Positions 32,826 through 44,549 of a stretch of 64,000 nucleotides of DNA are shown piece by piece. Both the position numbers and the translations under genes were made by a program. Each line of letters opens with the position of its first letter. Position 1 is the stretch's first letter. The notes beneath the pieces are model-generated. The model made no database searches. It saw only the letters and a program-made list of their open reading frames with translations, and was not told where the DNA came from. This DNA is from Morinoia aosen (taxonomy: Eukaryota > Arthropoda > Malacostraca > Amphipoda > Talitridae), in NCBI GenBank assembly GCA_030386875.1, contig CM059558.1:10611501-10675500 (forward strand), given 5' to 3'.

Positions 32826-33816
32826 ACTGAAGAAACCACTACACTGGTTTGTTTGTTTGCTACATGCAAATGAGCTGCCTTTGCGTCACCTAATTAAAAA
32901 CATCGATGGACCAAGAGGCTTCAAAGGACCCATTGGCAAATGTCTACCTGACTGTGAAGAATTACCAATAGTACAGTTCACTGTCATTCCTTGTGAAGAT
33001 ATTTGTTTTGAAATTTCCGATCTCAGTAAAGACCAGGCTTATTTGCTGCAAATACATCGAGCCGTGTCAACAGGAGAATGTTCTCTGGAATTGGCACTTA
33101 AAAATCTATGGAAAATGCCCCATGCTAGGTGGCTTACCACCGCAAATCGGATACTACGACTGTATGTATCCGAAGTTAATCCAACCTCTTCTTTGCTGGC
33201 AATAGTAAATTACATCATGGCAGTTTATGCACCAGTTTGGTTCTCTATCAAAAGGCAACCTTCTGTAATTCATGGCGCCCAGCACTTATTTGCGTTGATA
33301 ACCAAATCTCGTTCAATGACAGAGGAACATCGCAATATTGTTGAGAAAGGCATACAAAACAATGCTTACTTTGCTCATCCGGAAAACCTGTTGCTTGCTA
33401 TGATTCATGATGAATCAGAAACAGTTCGTGAACTTGGATTTAGACGCATCCTGAAAGCAAGAGAATGTGCAGACGAAACAGTACCAAGAAAATTTAAGTT
33501 ACCTAAGCTTATTTTCTTTGCTACTTCATATTATTCTACGATTAACTGGCAAACCATCCAGCTTACAGAACCTCCAGCAACAAAAAAGATATCTACAGAA
33601 GATATCACAACTCGAATTAAATCAGAAGAATTGTCAAAGCTCATTCCCGATTTCCGTTGCCACACACAGGCAGTCGAAAGATTTATTAAACTAGTGACAG
33701 ATGCCTCTACCTCTGTAGTTGGCAATGAGGCCCGTGACGGGTACATAAGAAACAGAATTGAAGGTACAAAGAAGTTGTCAAAATTTGAAACAAAAAATCA
33801 ATACAGATTGAACTAA
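32731..33816 (+). CDS. Repeat-family protein, C-terminal part, right arm
   Basis: A 361-residue open frame, the mirror copy of 31728-32825, about 95 per cent identical by eye. It differs by a short gap after the KNIDG stretch (four residues shorter here) and by scattered substitutions such as LWKMPHARWL in place of PGKMHHARWL. Its first 30 residues overlap the start of the opposite frame across the palindrome centre. That both copies are still open after separate changes means either that the duplication is young or that both were under some constraint. Function unknown. Confidence 0.7.
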   Translation: MSSNNFIMPPFSPVFSVNTGEKGGIIKLLEDKLKKPLHWFVCLLHANELPLRHLIKNIDGPRGFKGPIGKCLPDCEELPIVQFTVIPCEDICFEISDLSKDQAYLLQIHRAVSTGECSLELALKNLWKMPHARWLTTANRILRLYVSEVNPTSSLLAIVNYIMAVYAPVWFSIKRQPSVIHGAQHLFALITKSRSMTEEHRNIVEKGIQNNAYFAHPENLLLAMIHDESETVRELGFRRILKARECADETVPRKFKLPKLIFFATSYYSTINWQTIQLTEPPATKKISTEDITTRIKSEELSKLIPDFRCHTQAVERFIKLVTDASTSVVGNEARDGYIRNRIEGTKKLSKFETKNQYRLN

Positions 33817-34359
33817 ATTTGACTACCTAACATGGATGGGAGGTTGGGTTGGGTAGGGTGGAACTCGACATGCAGATACTTCCACCTAGTGAGTTCAGGA
33901 TTATTTTATTCTCATTATTACCCTAATAATCGATAAAATAAACTAAGAGCTGCATATAAATCATTACACAAGAAGGTGATTCTCCACATGTAAAAATAGT
34001 GACATTCTAAAAACTGTACATTTTAAAGTATTTTTTCCATTTTTCTGATCAAATGTGCAAGCAGAAGACGAAGTTTCACAGGAAAACATATTGAGATGAA
34101 ATTTTAGAGCAAATTTAGTACTTTCATTTAAAACTTACCCAAAGTCAATGCGACAATTTTTTCATTTACTACACACTTGGAAAATATTAGCAATTTTTCT
34201 CACGTTTTCAAATTTTCAATGCGCTTGTGCAACGGGAAAATTTTATCATACAGGTCTAAGATTCTGCATGAGTTATTTTGACATGCATTCACAACCTTTC
34301 TACACTACCCATATTAGAACATTGAAAATCGTGAAAAAACGCTCCACCCTACTATGCAC

Positions 34360-35079
34360 CCTCCATATATACTCCCTTCACGACTAAACCCTGCCATGAT
34401 AAAATGTGAAGCATTTAAGGGGAGCTTTTTCCGATGCATGGTCATAAACCCTTAAAAATTTTTTATTGCTTTAAAAGACTGTCGAACATGTCTGCGACTC
34501 ATGCGCCCCCAGCAGGGGGTGAATTGGCGTTATTTAGAGATGAATGGAAGGAAAGACGAGACAGCCCTATTTGTACGCTCATCTTGGTGTAAAAATATGT
34601 AGATTTCAATGGTAAATCATTATTGGTTTCAATTGAAGATATATTCCGTTTCATTTCAAGACCTGCCACCGCGCCAGCTCCCCCCCCCCCCCCCCTCCAC
34701 CCTCCCTCCCTTGAAGGGAGGGGGGTGTAGCAGTTTGGGGGAGTGGTGTAAAAAGAGTAGATGGCAACTAATGTATGGTAAAAAGAGTAGATAGCAACTG
34801 AAATCTAGCCTCGAAACAGATACCCATAACAGCAGCCTGACTATGAGATGACATCAGTGCTCCTGAGATGATATCAGTGCTCCATGATACGTAAGTTGCC
34901 AACACTAAATCGCACATTACTCCGCCAATGTTAGAGTGATTTTGATGCAGTTTTAATTTTAAATTATATGTATGCTGTAAAATGGTACGGGTTTTATTTC
35001 AGAAAAATTTTATGGTACATTTTTTACGCACACTTTATAACTTCAACTACTGTTTGCCAACACTTTCAAATATCCAGAC
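34360..35079. repeat. Poly-C tract and short direct duplications; no gene
   Basis: A run of 16 C lies at 34680-34695, followed by a CT-rich and then G-rich patch that can fold back (CCCTCCCTCCC with GGGAGGGGGG). The phrase GTAAAAAGAGTAGATGGCAA is repeated nearly exactly within 34748-34799. TGAGATGACATCAGTGCTCC recurs at once as TGAGATGATATCAGTGCTCC (about 34844-34883). No coding exon seen. Confidence 0.7.
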
Positions 35080-35387
35080 ATTCGTTTCAATTTCTCCGGA
35101 ATTTACATAGCTAGAGCAATGTGGTTTGCTGCATTTGAAAGTGACATGTGTACTCTAAAACTTTATGGTCGTTGATTGTCAAAAAATTTTACGTGAAACT
35201 TTTCCCGTAGACTTATTGCGTTAAAATTACTACTTTGAACATACCTTTTCCAAATTTTTTTTATAAATTCGGAATGAATTCAAATTCAAAGAATGACTCC
35301 GAACAGTTGAGGAGCGTACATCCTAATTTCAAATGCAACGAACTGCATTGCTCTAGCTATGTAAATTTCGGGGAAATTGAAACGAAT
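35080..35387. mobile_element. Inverted-repeat MITE
   Basis: Arms 35080-35140 and 35327-35387 (about 61 bp) are inverted, well-matched copies carrying TTCGTTTCAATTTC and TTTACATAGCTAGAGCAATG. The middle 190 bp is AT-rich and non-coding. Weaker symmetry may continue inward. Target duplication not identified. Confidence 0.75.
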
Positions 35388-36956
35388 AGTTTATATATAT
35401 TTTTTTTTATCTAAAATAAATAATATTCTATGCCCGCAGGAAAAAAAAACTTGTTTATGAAAAGTTATTGGGAACCTAGAGAGCTAGTAGTCTGCAAATT
35501 TTCATATACATAAGTCCAATAGAAAAAAAATTTACGGTTCATAGACCATTTCTGGACCGAACGGAGAAAATGGTCCCCTTAACTGTTATGATTCAGTACT
35601 AGTACCTTACGTTGCTTTTTGGACATTTCTTTTATCTCCATATTATACAGAGTGTCTACTAGGTAGTAAAGTAGTAAAAATTAGAAAAATTTGAGAAGTA
35701 GTAAAAAAAGGAAGTAATGAGTAGTGAAATTTGCCTCATGGGCCTACTTTACCTGGCAGGGTTGTAAAAAATTGTTAAGAGGGATAATTCACTGAAAACT
35801 AAAAGTAAAGTTGATATGTATACGGAGTTTGAAGATTTTCAAAAATTCATTACTCCCAGAATTAGATATTTGGTGCAGTTTATAGGAAAAATTCCTGTTA
35901 GGGGATTGGACAATTCCCCAGTGTTTAGTTTCCAGTCAGTTTATTTTTTGCATATGATGAGCTGTTGCTCTCATTGTTGAAGGATTTTAAGACAGGGTCT
36001 TTGCCAAACATTTGTTAGGGTCCGTTTGGGAAGGGGTGCATACAAATTTGGGTATTTTTTGCTATTATGCTTTGAATGATCCATTTGGTAATAAGTTTTT
36101 AATTTAATATTTTGTGTATGAATCAACTTTTTTTCAACCCATGTTATTGCTTGTATTTTTGACTCAAACTACTCAATATAGGTTGATTTCTTACACCTGG
36201 ACATTTGGGCAACATTCATTATGTAAACGTTAGGAAGTAATTCTTTGCTGTTGAAATGGGTAACTAGTAAAATTTAGAAATGAAATATCAGGAGCTACCC
36301 TGCGTAATGTTTATATTTGAATTTTTTTGATGTTTCTATGTGAATTTAAAATCTCAAAATGTACTTCATTCTAATGAGAAAAATATACCCCTGTACATTT
36401 TCAATTAGTAATTACTTTCCAGTTATATTGTGTAGAATTAATTTTGAAATTTTTATTTTGTTTACAAATTAGGATAGACATAAAAACTCATAACAGAAAT
36501 GACATCAGAGATACCCGTTTCCAACTGCACTCAGTAGGCTACAAGGATGAAGTTATTCAAAAATACTGTAAACATGTGATGTTGGTCAGTGATTGCACAC
36601 ATGAAACTTTTAATTGCCTGAATGAATAACACGTATTACGCTGCGATAGCTCTCTCTGCGTACCTACCCTCAGAGGCTAGGAATTATCTCACAAAGGCTG
36701 GATTAACTGGCCTATCCACCGTTTATTAAAATTTAGCACTCCATGGAAACTTTCCTGCGGAGGTAAAAGCGGTATGAATCTCGATCAATCTTAGATGTCT
36801 GAATGTCCTGGTCATTACTTTTTCAGTATGATACGGTGTAGTAAAGGTTTTTGAAAACAAAGTTTCATTCTCTTTGTAATTAGGCAGTTCCAAAAATGGG
36901 GTGCGCATTCGATTTATTGCGCACAACTAGGCTAAATTGTATATTTAATTTCTAGA
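35388..36956. other. No recognised gene
   Basis: AT-rich. A 61-residue frame at 36444-36629 follows a good acceptor (TTTGTTTACAAATTAG) and reads TRFQLHSVGYKDEVIQKYC. It may be an exon of something but is not recognised. Nothing else to report. Confidence 0.4.
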
Positions 36957-37718
36957 TGAAGGAGCATTGCTTCCACTTTAGGGTAAAATACCCTATTTTA
37001 GGGTATCAGATGTGGTCTAGGGTAGAGTTTAGGGTAAAGCAAAATAACATGATTTTTAGGGTAATTCGACTTCTGTCGGGGTCGTGCAACAAAATTACAG
37101 GGATATTGCCTGTTTTCCTTACCAATATCAAGTTTGTTCTCAAGTACAACAATATACCTTGTGTAAGGTACGTTGCGGAAGTACGCTACCGAAGTATTTG
37201 AGAAAATGTTCAATAAGAGTTATATTTGGAACAAACTTGCCCGAACTCGCCATTAATTTTGTCTTTATTGCACACTACGACAAGGTGCAAATTGCTGTGC
37301 ATATCGCTGCAGATCTCTCAGTACTCAGATCTCTCTTCAGTAAAATGTGGCCAGATTTGCTGCACAAATAATACCTTGGTTAATTGAGAGTAATGAAAAT
37401 AACTAAAGTGATATGCAACTTGATATAATGTTTGGAATTTTACATTTTCTTGCCTTACATAACTAACTCGGTAATGTATCAAGATTTACATCAATACATC
37501 GGTCATCGTCGTTTACTGGAATTGATCAGCTATATAACGTGTACAGAACGACACTCCCCGTGCCGAGAGTAGGCAGTTTTGTTTCAGTCGAGTGCAATTA
37601 CTGTGTCAGGTACTGTTACGTGCAGTATTGCATCGTGACAAAATATTTGGTTACTTGCGTCTCAGAAAATTGCTATTATTAAATAGATCCTGTGTACGAT
37701 GAAGCTGCTACACCGCCC

Positions 37719-38530
37719 ATGAAGGAAAGTCAAATTTTATCGTCTGTTAAACCCTTTTCACGAAAAGGGATGGAAGGATAGAGAATCGAATAACTGTTTC
37801 GAGGCTGGTTAGAAAAGTCTCAGCCAAATACCGCCTCTGAGGATACGGTATACTGTACTATATGTTCAACTATCATTACGCTTGGTAAATCTGAGATTAT
37901 TCTTCATGTTAACACTCAACGCCATAAAAGTCTCTCAGTGCACAGAAGGAAAACACAAACTATAACTCTGTTCATGTTATCACACGATCCAATTAAGAAG
38001 TCAGGTATAAAAATTGAATTACCGATATGTGCCAATCTTTCTCAGAATGATTTGCCTATTTCATTACTACTGAAACGTATGTTTCTCAAAGAAAGCAAGC
38101 TTAGGGAAACAAAGAGCTTCAAACATAATTAGACAATGGTTGGGTAAACATCTACTAAGTGATCTTGTCGTTATCCTTATTGATGTTTATATTCTGTAAT
38201 GATTGATGAAACAACTGATCGCAATAAAGCTAATCAGCTCGGAGTCATCGTCCAATACTGGAGTGAGAGTGCAATTAAGAGATCCTCTGTTGATCTTATT
38301 GAAAAAGAGGATAACACAGCCAATGGATTGTTTACTACTCATAAAATGGATTTCAGTGATAAAAATATTAAATTGAGCGACATTGTAGGGTTCTGTTCAG
38401 ACACGACTTACATTATGATGGGATCCAAACATTCTGTGGCTTCTTTGTTAAAAAAAATGAATTTTCGGCTTCATAGAATAAATGTTGGCTTGGTGGAAAT
38501 ACAGATATGACAGTGAATAAAAAAGCTTGT
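37719..38530 (+). pseudogene. hAT transposase fragment (BED finger and catalytic core start)
   Basis: The start MKESQILSSVKPF is followed, after frameshifts, by a BED-type zinc finger (about 37835-37930) with YCTIC and HVNTQRH supplying two Cys and two His. Next comes the catalytic core start, MIDETTDRNKANQLGVIVQY, with the first catalytic Asp in the DETTD motif. After that is IVGFCSDTTYIMMGSKHSV, matching the GFxSDxxxxMxGxxxG block with the second catalytic Asp. The frame is broken in several places and the remaining C-terminal half was not found. It lies inside the hAT tips at 36965 and 45242. Confidence 0.75.
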
Positions 38531-38709
38531 GAGATAGAAATCGAGGTTCTTCTTTCATTATTCTTGGCACTAGGGCTCACTAACGTAGGACTTCAATTCT
38601 TGGGGGAGCTACGAGTATTCGACTGTAGGCTTTTTGATTTTTTTTACATGTGGGCTTCTGTCGAAAAAAAATCCGGCCATGGGCCGAGATTCTTAATTGT
38701 AACGAGACT

Positions 38710-39168
38710 TGTTGGCGCCGTCCATGCTTCTTAAAAGATAGTTGAAAGATTCATCCCAGCGTGCTAATGCTAGGTCGATTCTCTAGGCGCCAGATGCGTG
38801 ACAATCGGCCAGCGTGTAGTTCACTGTTTAATTGTCTTGTTTATTTCTAATTACATTTGATTTGATTATACTGAGACATATATTGATGACATATGCACAT
38901 TCATTTATTTTTTGTTACCGACTTATTTAGCTTTATTCTTTATCTTTCCAGACACCTCACAATTCCTCAATATTTTGAAACTTGCCAATGTCATTGCTAT
39001 TATCGTTGCTTGCCATCATTAGTGCTACCGTTAAAAGGACTAATGTTTGTTCATGTTCGCTGAAATAAATCATGAACGCACGCAACGGGCTAGTATCAAT
39101 TTATTGAACCGTGTGGTAAAGGGAAGTCTATTCCCCTATAATATCGTAGGCCAGAAAGAGAGCCTACA
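38710..39168 (+). repeat. 5' LTR of Bel/Pao element
   Basis: 459 bp, starting TGTTGGCGCCGTCC and ending GAGAGCCTACA. Same length as the right LTR. It should hold the promoter; an AT-rich stretch lies in its middle, but no clear TATA box was picked out. Confidence 0.93.
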
Positions 39169-39277
39169 TTAGTTTCAAAATACGTGCAAGATGCGTGGTG
39201 CAGTGATAAATTTATTGACGTGTAAAGTGTGAAGCCTTTCGTAAACTCTGCATCGCACGCCTCCACCTCGGTCTACC

Positions 39278-40930
39278 ATGGACGCCGAGGAGCCTGGCGA
39301 GGAACCTAGCGAAGAGGCCAGCCAAACCAGGAAACCAGCCGCAAAGTTGAGATCCCTAACTAGAAAGCAGAACGAAATTGAGGAGCTTCTGCCTGACGCA
39401 TCGACCAACAGAGCGCTGATTCGCGAACATTACACGGAATACCTCGTAAGATTAGAAGCGTTACACGCAGCCTGTGATACTGAGGAGCTCGAACAGTGGC
39501 TGCAGTCCCATAAAAGATCTATTGATCATTTTCGCTCTAAAGTAGAGGATCTCACTAACAAACCTCCCGATGTAGGTCTGGTTCGCGCTACGTCTAGTAG
39601 GTGCTCATCAAGATCGTCTGCTGCTGAATTTCGGCTGGCACAACAAAAAGCCAAGTTTGCTGCTCAAAAGTTGGCATTGAAGAGATCAAAGGAAATAGCG
39701 GAACAAAAAAGGAAACTGAAACGCGAGAAGTTAGAATTCGAAGAATAGCTGCTCAGACTGGAACAAATGAAGAAAGAAGCGGAGCAGCAAGAAACTTAAA
39801 TGGAAGTGGAAGTACTTGAACGCGAGCTCAACAAGTTAGGTGTATCTGATCCTGGTAAAGATTCAGTTTCTGACGAATCGGCCAGTGAGGGCACACCCAC
39901 GAGCTTGCCGAAGAGCTGTCCAAGCATTGCTCGTGAAGAGATTGGCTGCAACCCTTCAAAAGCTTCACTTCTCGACATTCTTTCTCGTCAAAACGAGATT
40001 TCTTCAAACTTGGTTCAAAGTCAAGAAAGATCCCTGCTTCCTAAAACAGATCTTCAGAGTTTCGATGGCAGCGATCTAACGGAATTCAACAGCTTCATCA
40101 AAAGCTTCGAAAGCGCTATTGAGTCTAAATGCCAGAGCGATTCCGACCGTATTATCTACCTTGAACAGTATACGTCTGGTAAGGCTCGGAAACTCGTCCA
40201 AACGTGTAGCCACTACGAAGCTAGCACGGCTTACAGAAAAGCGAAGGATCTTCTTCGAAAGGAATATGGAAACGAGTTTAAAGTGTCGAATGCATATATT
40301 TCACAACTGAACAATTGGCCAGTTATTAAAAATGAAGATTCGACAACAATTGAAGACCTATCCATCTTTCTGCTGAACTGTCACCATTACATCGAAAACA
40401 TTTCTCACTGTAATCAGTTGCAGAGTCCAAGTGAGATAATGTCAATTGTGAAGAAACTTCCATACAGGTTGAGGGATAGATGGAGACGACGAACTCACAG
40501 CATACTCGGCAGCGCGGGAGTTGTGAAGTTTAAAAACCTAGTAGACTTCGTCTCCGAAGAAGCTGCAGTTTTACGCCAGCCGCTCTTCGGAAATATTGCC
40601 GATGAGCCACCTGTGAAACAGAAAACAGAAGTTAAAAGGGTAATGCTTGCATCCACCCAAAACTCGCTTAACTCGGCGGACGAAAAGGATTCTAGCCACG
40701 ACGAAAACTTTAACCCATATGTGAGTGTTGCAAGAAATCAAACCACAAAATTGAAAATTGTCTCTTTTTCAAGAAAAAGACTCCTGCTCAAAAATCGGAT
40801 CTGGTGAAGAGAGCTGGTCTATGCTATGGTTGTTTACGAAAAAACCATCTTTCTAAAAATTGTCGTAATACATCGATTTGTTCTATTTGCGGTAAAAGGC
40901 ACCCCACAGTTCTGCATGACCCATCCAGGA
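39278..40930 (+). pseudogene. Bel/Pao Gag region
   Basis: Starts at an ATG about 110 bp after the 5' LTR (MDAEEPGEEPSEEASQ). It begins with acidic and then heptad-like helical sequence, followed by a highly charged Lys/Glu coiled coil. Next is the DUF1759-type core with LQSFDGSDLTEFNSFIKSF and KARKLVQTCSHYEAST, standard for Pao Gags. It ends in Cys-His motifs (CYGCLRKNHLSKNC and CSICGKRHPTVLH) that bind RNA. In an intact element this protein forms the particle. The region belongs to a broken copy. Confidence 0.88.
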
Positions 40931-41093
40931 AAACCTTTCCAGTGAAGGATTCAACTGCCGACGAAAAGAGTGATGAGCAGTTCGCACCTGTTCATCTAAG
41001 AGTACCATTGCTGAAGAGACTGGGGCTGGCACAACCAAAAGTAAGATCTTCTGCCCAATACTACCAGTCACACTTAAAACTAAGCAAGGAAAA

Positions 41094-43952
41094 ATGATCA
41101 TCAACGTCGCTCTTGATACATGTTCGTCAGATTGTTGGGCGAACGAAAGTCTGTTGCCTCATCTCGGCCTTGGAGCCAAAACTGCTAATGTAAAATTGAC
41201 CACCATGGATCAGAAAAATAAAGACATAAACACTATGGTTGTGAATAATCTTCAGTTAACTGATTTGGATGGCAACAACAGCGTAATACTTCCTGTGGTG
41301 TACACTAAACCTAATTCAGAGTGGCCATTCTCAAAGGATGATGTACCTTCTTACGATGACATAGAGAAATTCACTTACCGCCGTGAAGTGCCGTTTAACT
41401 TCGTTGATGCAAACGTCGACCTCTTGATAGGAATGAATATTCCTAAGCTTTTAAAACCTTTGGCTGTCGTTGATGGAAATACAGACGAGCCATTCGCCAC
41501 ACTTCATCACTTAGGATGGGCTCTCAACGGACCTGTAGACAAGAAAAAGCCAACTGTATTTTGTCACAGAGTCAAGGTAAAGGAAGTTCACAATTTGGAA
41601 GAGAAAATAGAATCTTATTTCAAACGGGATTTCGCAGACGACTTGACAGAAGTTTCCCCATCAAACGAAGATCTTAAATGGACCAAGATAGTGTCGTCCA
41701 GTATTAGAAAACTTGATTCCGGCCACTATGAAATCGACTTGCCCTTCAGAGATGAAAATCCTAACTTCCCACTCAATCGTCATCAGGTGTACAACAAATA
41801 TTCGGCCCCGAAAAGGAGACTCGAAAGAGACGAGAAACTTTCAGAAGACTATTTCAAGTTCATGAACATGATGCTCGTTAAAGGCTTCATAGAAAAGGTT
41901 CCTGACGAAGAATTGGCCCGCGAGCAAGGGAAAACATGGTACATGTCGCATCACGGCGTGTATCATAGACAAAAAAAGAAAATCAGAATCGTTTTCGATT
42001 GCTCGTTCAAGTGTTCGGGTGTATCCCTAAACTATGAGCTGATTCAAGGACCGGACCTCTCTAACAACCTAATTGGAGTCTTGATGAAATTTCGGAAGTT
42101 TCCGTACGCCTTTACTGCTGACGTAGAGAAAATGTATTATCAAGAGATGGTGCCAACGAAACACGCAGACTTCATGAGATTGTTCTGGTTCGATCCAGAC
42201 GACAGGACGAAGATTGTAGAATACAGACTAACCGTACACGTATTCGGCGCGAAAAGTTCGCCTAGCGTTGCTAACTACGCGTTCCAGCAAACTGCTCGCG
42301 ACGATACAACTCGCAGCTCTGCAGCACGAAAAGCAATTCTTCAGAATGTCTGCATAGATGATCTTTTGAAAAGTACCAAAACCATCGACGAAGCAATCTC
42401 GTTGAAAACGGAAATTAAAGCCATTGCGGGAACCGGAGGATTCAATTTAACATCGTTTGCAAGCAACTCAAAGATCTTCATTGAAACCCTTTCATCGGAG
42501 GACTTGTCTCCAAAATTCAAAACTCTGGACAACAGAACTCTCATGCCAGCGGAAAGAGCCCTTGGCGTTGTCTGGAACACAGAAAGGGACACGCTTGGAT
42601 TCGCCGTTACTATAAACGCGGATGTGAAAACTAGAAGAGATATGTTGAAAACGATGGCTTCAGTTTACGATCCCCTTGGTCTCGCTACACCCGTGTTTAT
42701 TCCAGCGAAAAGGATATTTCAAGAAACCTGCAAGCGTAAACTTTCTTGGGACGACAACCTACCCGACGACTTGCTCGCTCGTTGGTTAAAGTGGAAGAAA
42801 AGTGCCAACTTACTGCCTAACTTTGAAGTACCGCGGTGCATCTCGACAGTTAATACGACGCTGCCTATGGAGCTACACATTTTTTGCGATGGCAGCGAAA
42901 CTGCTTACGGCGCGGTCGCTTACGCAAGGTTGTTTGGAAACGGCACGGCAGAAACTTCATTGTTGTTCGCTAAAGCCCGCATAACTCCAATCAACAATTC
43001 GACCCTGAAGACTGTCCCTAGGAAAGAGCTGTGCAGTGCTAAGTTGGCGGTGGAAGTGTCGGAAAGAATAAAGCGTGAATTGTGCAGTGAAATAAGCTCA
43101 GTGCGCTTCTGGTCTGATAGCGTCACAGTTTTGCGGTACATCAAAAGCGAAACGAGCCGCTTCATGAGATTCGTGAGCAACAAAATTTCCTTTATAAGAA
43201 ACTTTTCTTCAGCACAAGATTGGTGCTATATTAATACAAAAGAAAATCCCGCTGATATAACCAGCAGAGGTGCAGATACTGCCGCACTCATGAATTCCTC
43301 CCTGTGGAACAAAGGCCCTCGATTCCTCTACGACTTGACCTTATCCGCACCGGAACAGAACTATGACCAAACCTTACCTCCTGGCGACGCCGAGCTGCAG
43401 CCGGAAGCGAAGGCATTGGCCACCAGCATCAATTCCTGCGAAACTCCGTTGGATAAATTAATGGAATCGACATCAAATTGGTACAAACTAAAAATTCGCG
43501 TCGCTACATTCCTGCTTCTTAAGAAATTCATGCAGCACATGGCGGTAACAACTCCGAAAATAACTGTTAGTGATCTGAAAAAAGCTTAAATCGCTATTTT
43601 GAAATATGTTCAAGAAAAATTTTATCCATCAATTTTAGAAAGCCTAAAGAAAAATCGAACTCTCGCAAGAAAAGAACCTTTGCGTAAACTCACCCAATTC
43701 CTATCTGATCTGTTTTGGTCCCGGTGGAAGAAACAATACTTAGTCTTGCTGCTTGAGCGCCAGAAGTGGCGCACAGAAAGAGCATCTCATCAAAAGGGAG
43801 ACCTTGTTCTTGTAGTAGACTACCAGCTGCCTCGTAGTCAGTGGCCGTTGGGTCGAATAACTGGGTTTTTTCCCGACAATAATTCTAACGTTAGAAAGGC
43901 GGAAATAAAAATTTCTTCTTATAAAGATTCCTCCTTGAGTACTGTGGGTTAA
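41094..43952 (+). pseudogene. Bel/Pao Pol region
   Basis: Recognised domains in order: an aspartic protease start (VALDTCSSDCWANESLL), and a Pao reverse transcriptase with WYMSHHGVYH, IRIVFDCSF, IQGPDLSNNLIGVLMKFRKF, ADVEKMYYQ and VCIDDLL, the Bel/Pao form of the catalytic YVDD motif. RNase H follows (HIFCDGSETAYGAVAYA, then FWSDSVTVLRYI), and then a C-terminal pol-like stretch with YQLPRSQWPLGRI, usual for the end of Pao polyproteins. Codon quality is good and most of the region is open. The element is nevertheless counted as broken. Confidence 0.9.
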
Positions 43953-44090
43953 ACTCTCATTGAGCGCCCAATTTCTAAATTAGTTTTGTTGCGTTCTGTC
44001 GAAGATTTGTAACTGTATGTGTACAGTAGAGGTATGATGTAATCTTAAGGTTAAATTTGAGGTTGATCGAAACCCAAATTTAGGGGCTGG

Positions 44091-44549
44091 TGTTGGCGCC
44101 GTCCATGCTTCTTAAAAGATAGTTGAAAGAATCATTCCAGCGTGCTAATGCTAGGTCGATTCTCTAGGCGCCAGATGCGTGACAATCGGCCAGCATGTAG
44201 TTCACTGTTTAATTGTCTTGTTTATTTCTAAGTACATTTGATTTGATTATACTGAGACATATATTGATGACATGTGCATATTCATTTATTTTTTGTTACC
44301 GACTTATTTAGCTTTATTCTTTATCTTTCCAGACACCTCGCAATTCCTCAATATTTTGAAACTTGCCAATGTCATTGCTATTATCGTTGCTTGCCATCAT
44401 TAGTGCTACCGTTAAAAGGACTAATGTTTGTTCATGTTCCCTGAAATAAATCATGAACGCACGCAACGGGCTAGTATCAATTTATTGAACCGTGTGGTAA
44501 AGGGAAGTCTATTCCCCTATAATATCGTAGGCCAGAAAGAGAGCCTACA
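44091..44549 (+). repeat. 3' LTR of Bel/Pao element
   Basis: 459 bp, matching the 5' LTR with about eight substitutions by eye. Preceded by the purine-rich TTTAGGGGCTGG, the likely polypurine primer site. Confidence 0.93.

Larger units (their letters stand above)
31193..34351. mobile_element. 3.16-kb almost perfect palindromic transposon
   Basis: The whole element is one inverted repeat. The left arm 31193-32777 and right arm 32779-34351 match base for base apart from scattered changes and a few small gaps, meeting at the centre TATTCA-GTG-TGAATA near 32778. Both tips read TAGGGTGGAGCG followed by a TTTTTTCACGATTTTCAA run. An 8-bp target duplication shows it moved as one unit. Each arm looks like the last 1.6 kb of a larger transposon: tip, untranslated region and the 3' part of a coding sequence. 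The element therefore seems to be a snap-back derivative that duplicated one end and lost the rest. It holds two head-to-head open frames. Confidence 0.88.
31185..34359. repeat. 8-bp target-site duplication CTATGCAC
   Basis: CTATGCAC lies at 31185-31192 and again at 34352-34359, exactly bordering the palindromic element, whose two tips both read TAGGGTGGAGCG inward. This fixes the element's ends. Eight base pairs suits hAT, P and some other DNA transposon groups. Confidence 0.88.
38710..44549 (+). mobile_element. Bel/Pao LTR retrotransposon
   Basis: A 5.8-kb element with two 459-bp LTRs (38710-39168 and 44091-44549), each running from TGTTGGCGCC to GAGCCTACA, and a 5-bp duplication AGACT at 38705-38709 and 44550-44554. 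I count about eight differences between the LTRs, under 2 per cent, so the insertion is fairly recent. Recognised parts in order are Gag, a Cys-His zinc knuckle, aspartic protease, reverse transcriptase, RNase H and a C-terminal pol-like stretch. It looks broken, with a small number of breaks. It sits inside a hAT element in the same orientation. Confidence 0.93.

Noticed and set aside
35647-36301. Possible hAT-type MITE from CAGAGTGTCTACTAGGTAGT to an inverted GAGCTACCCTG end
   Set aside because: The tips look hAT-like, but the inverted match is weak and the flanking 8-mers (ATATTATA and CGTAATGT) do not match, so the ends cannot be supported.
37000-37060. TTAGGG-like repeats as an interstitial telomere sequence
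   Set aside because: The motif is TTAGGGTA in both orientations with uneven spacing, found only near the two hAT tips. Insect telomeres are usually TTAGG. Subterminal transposase sites explain it better.
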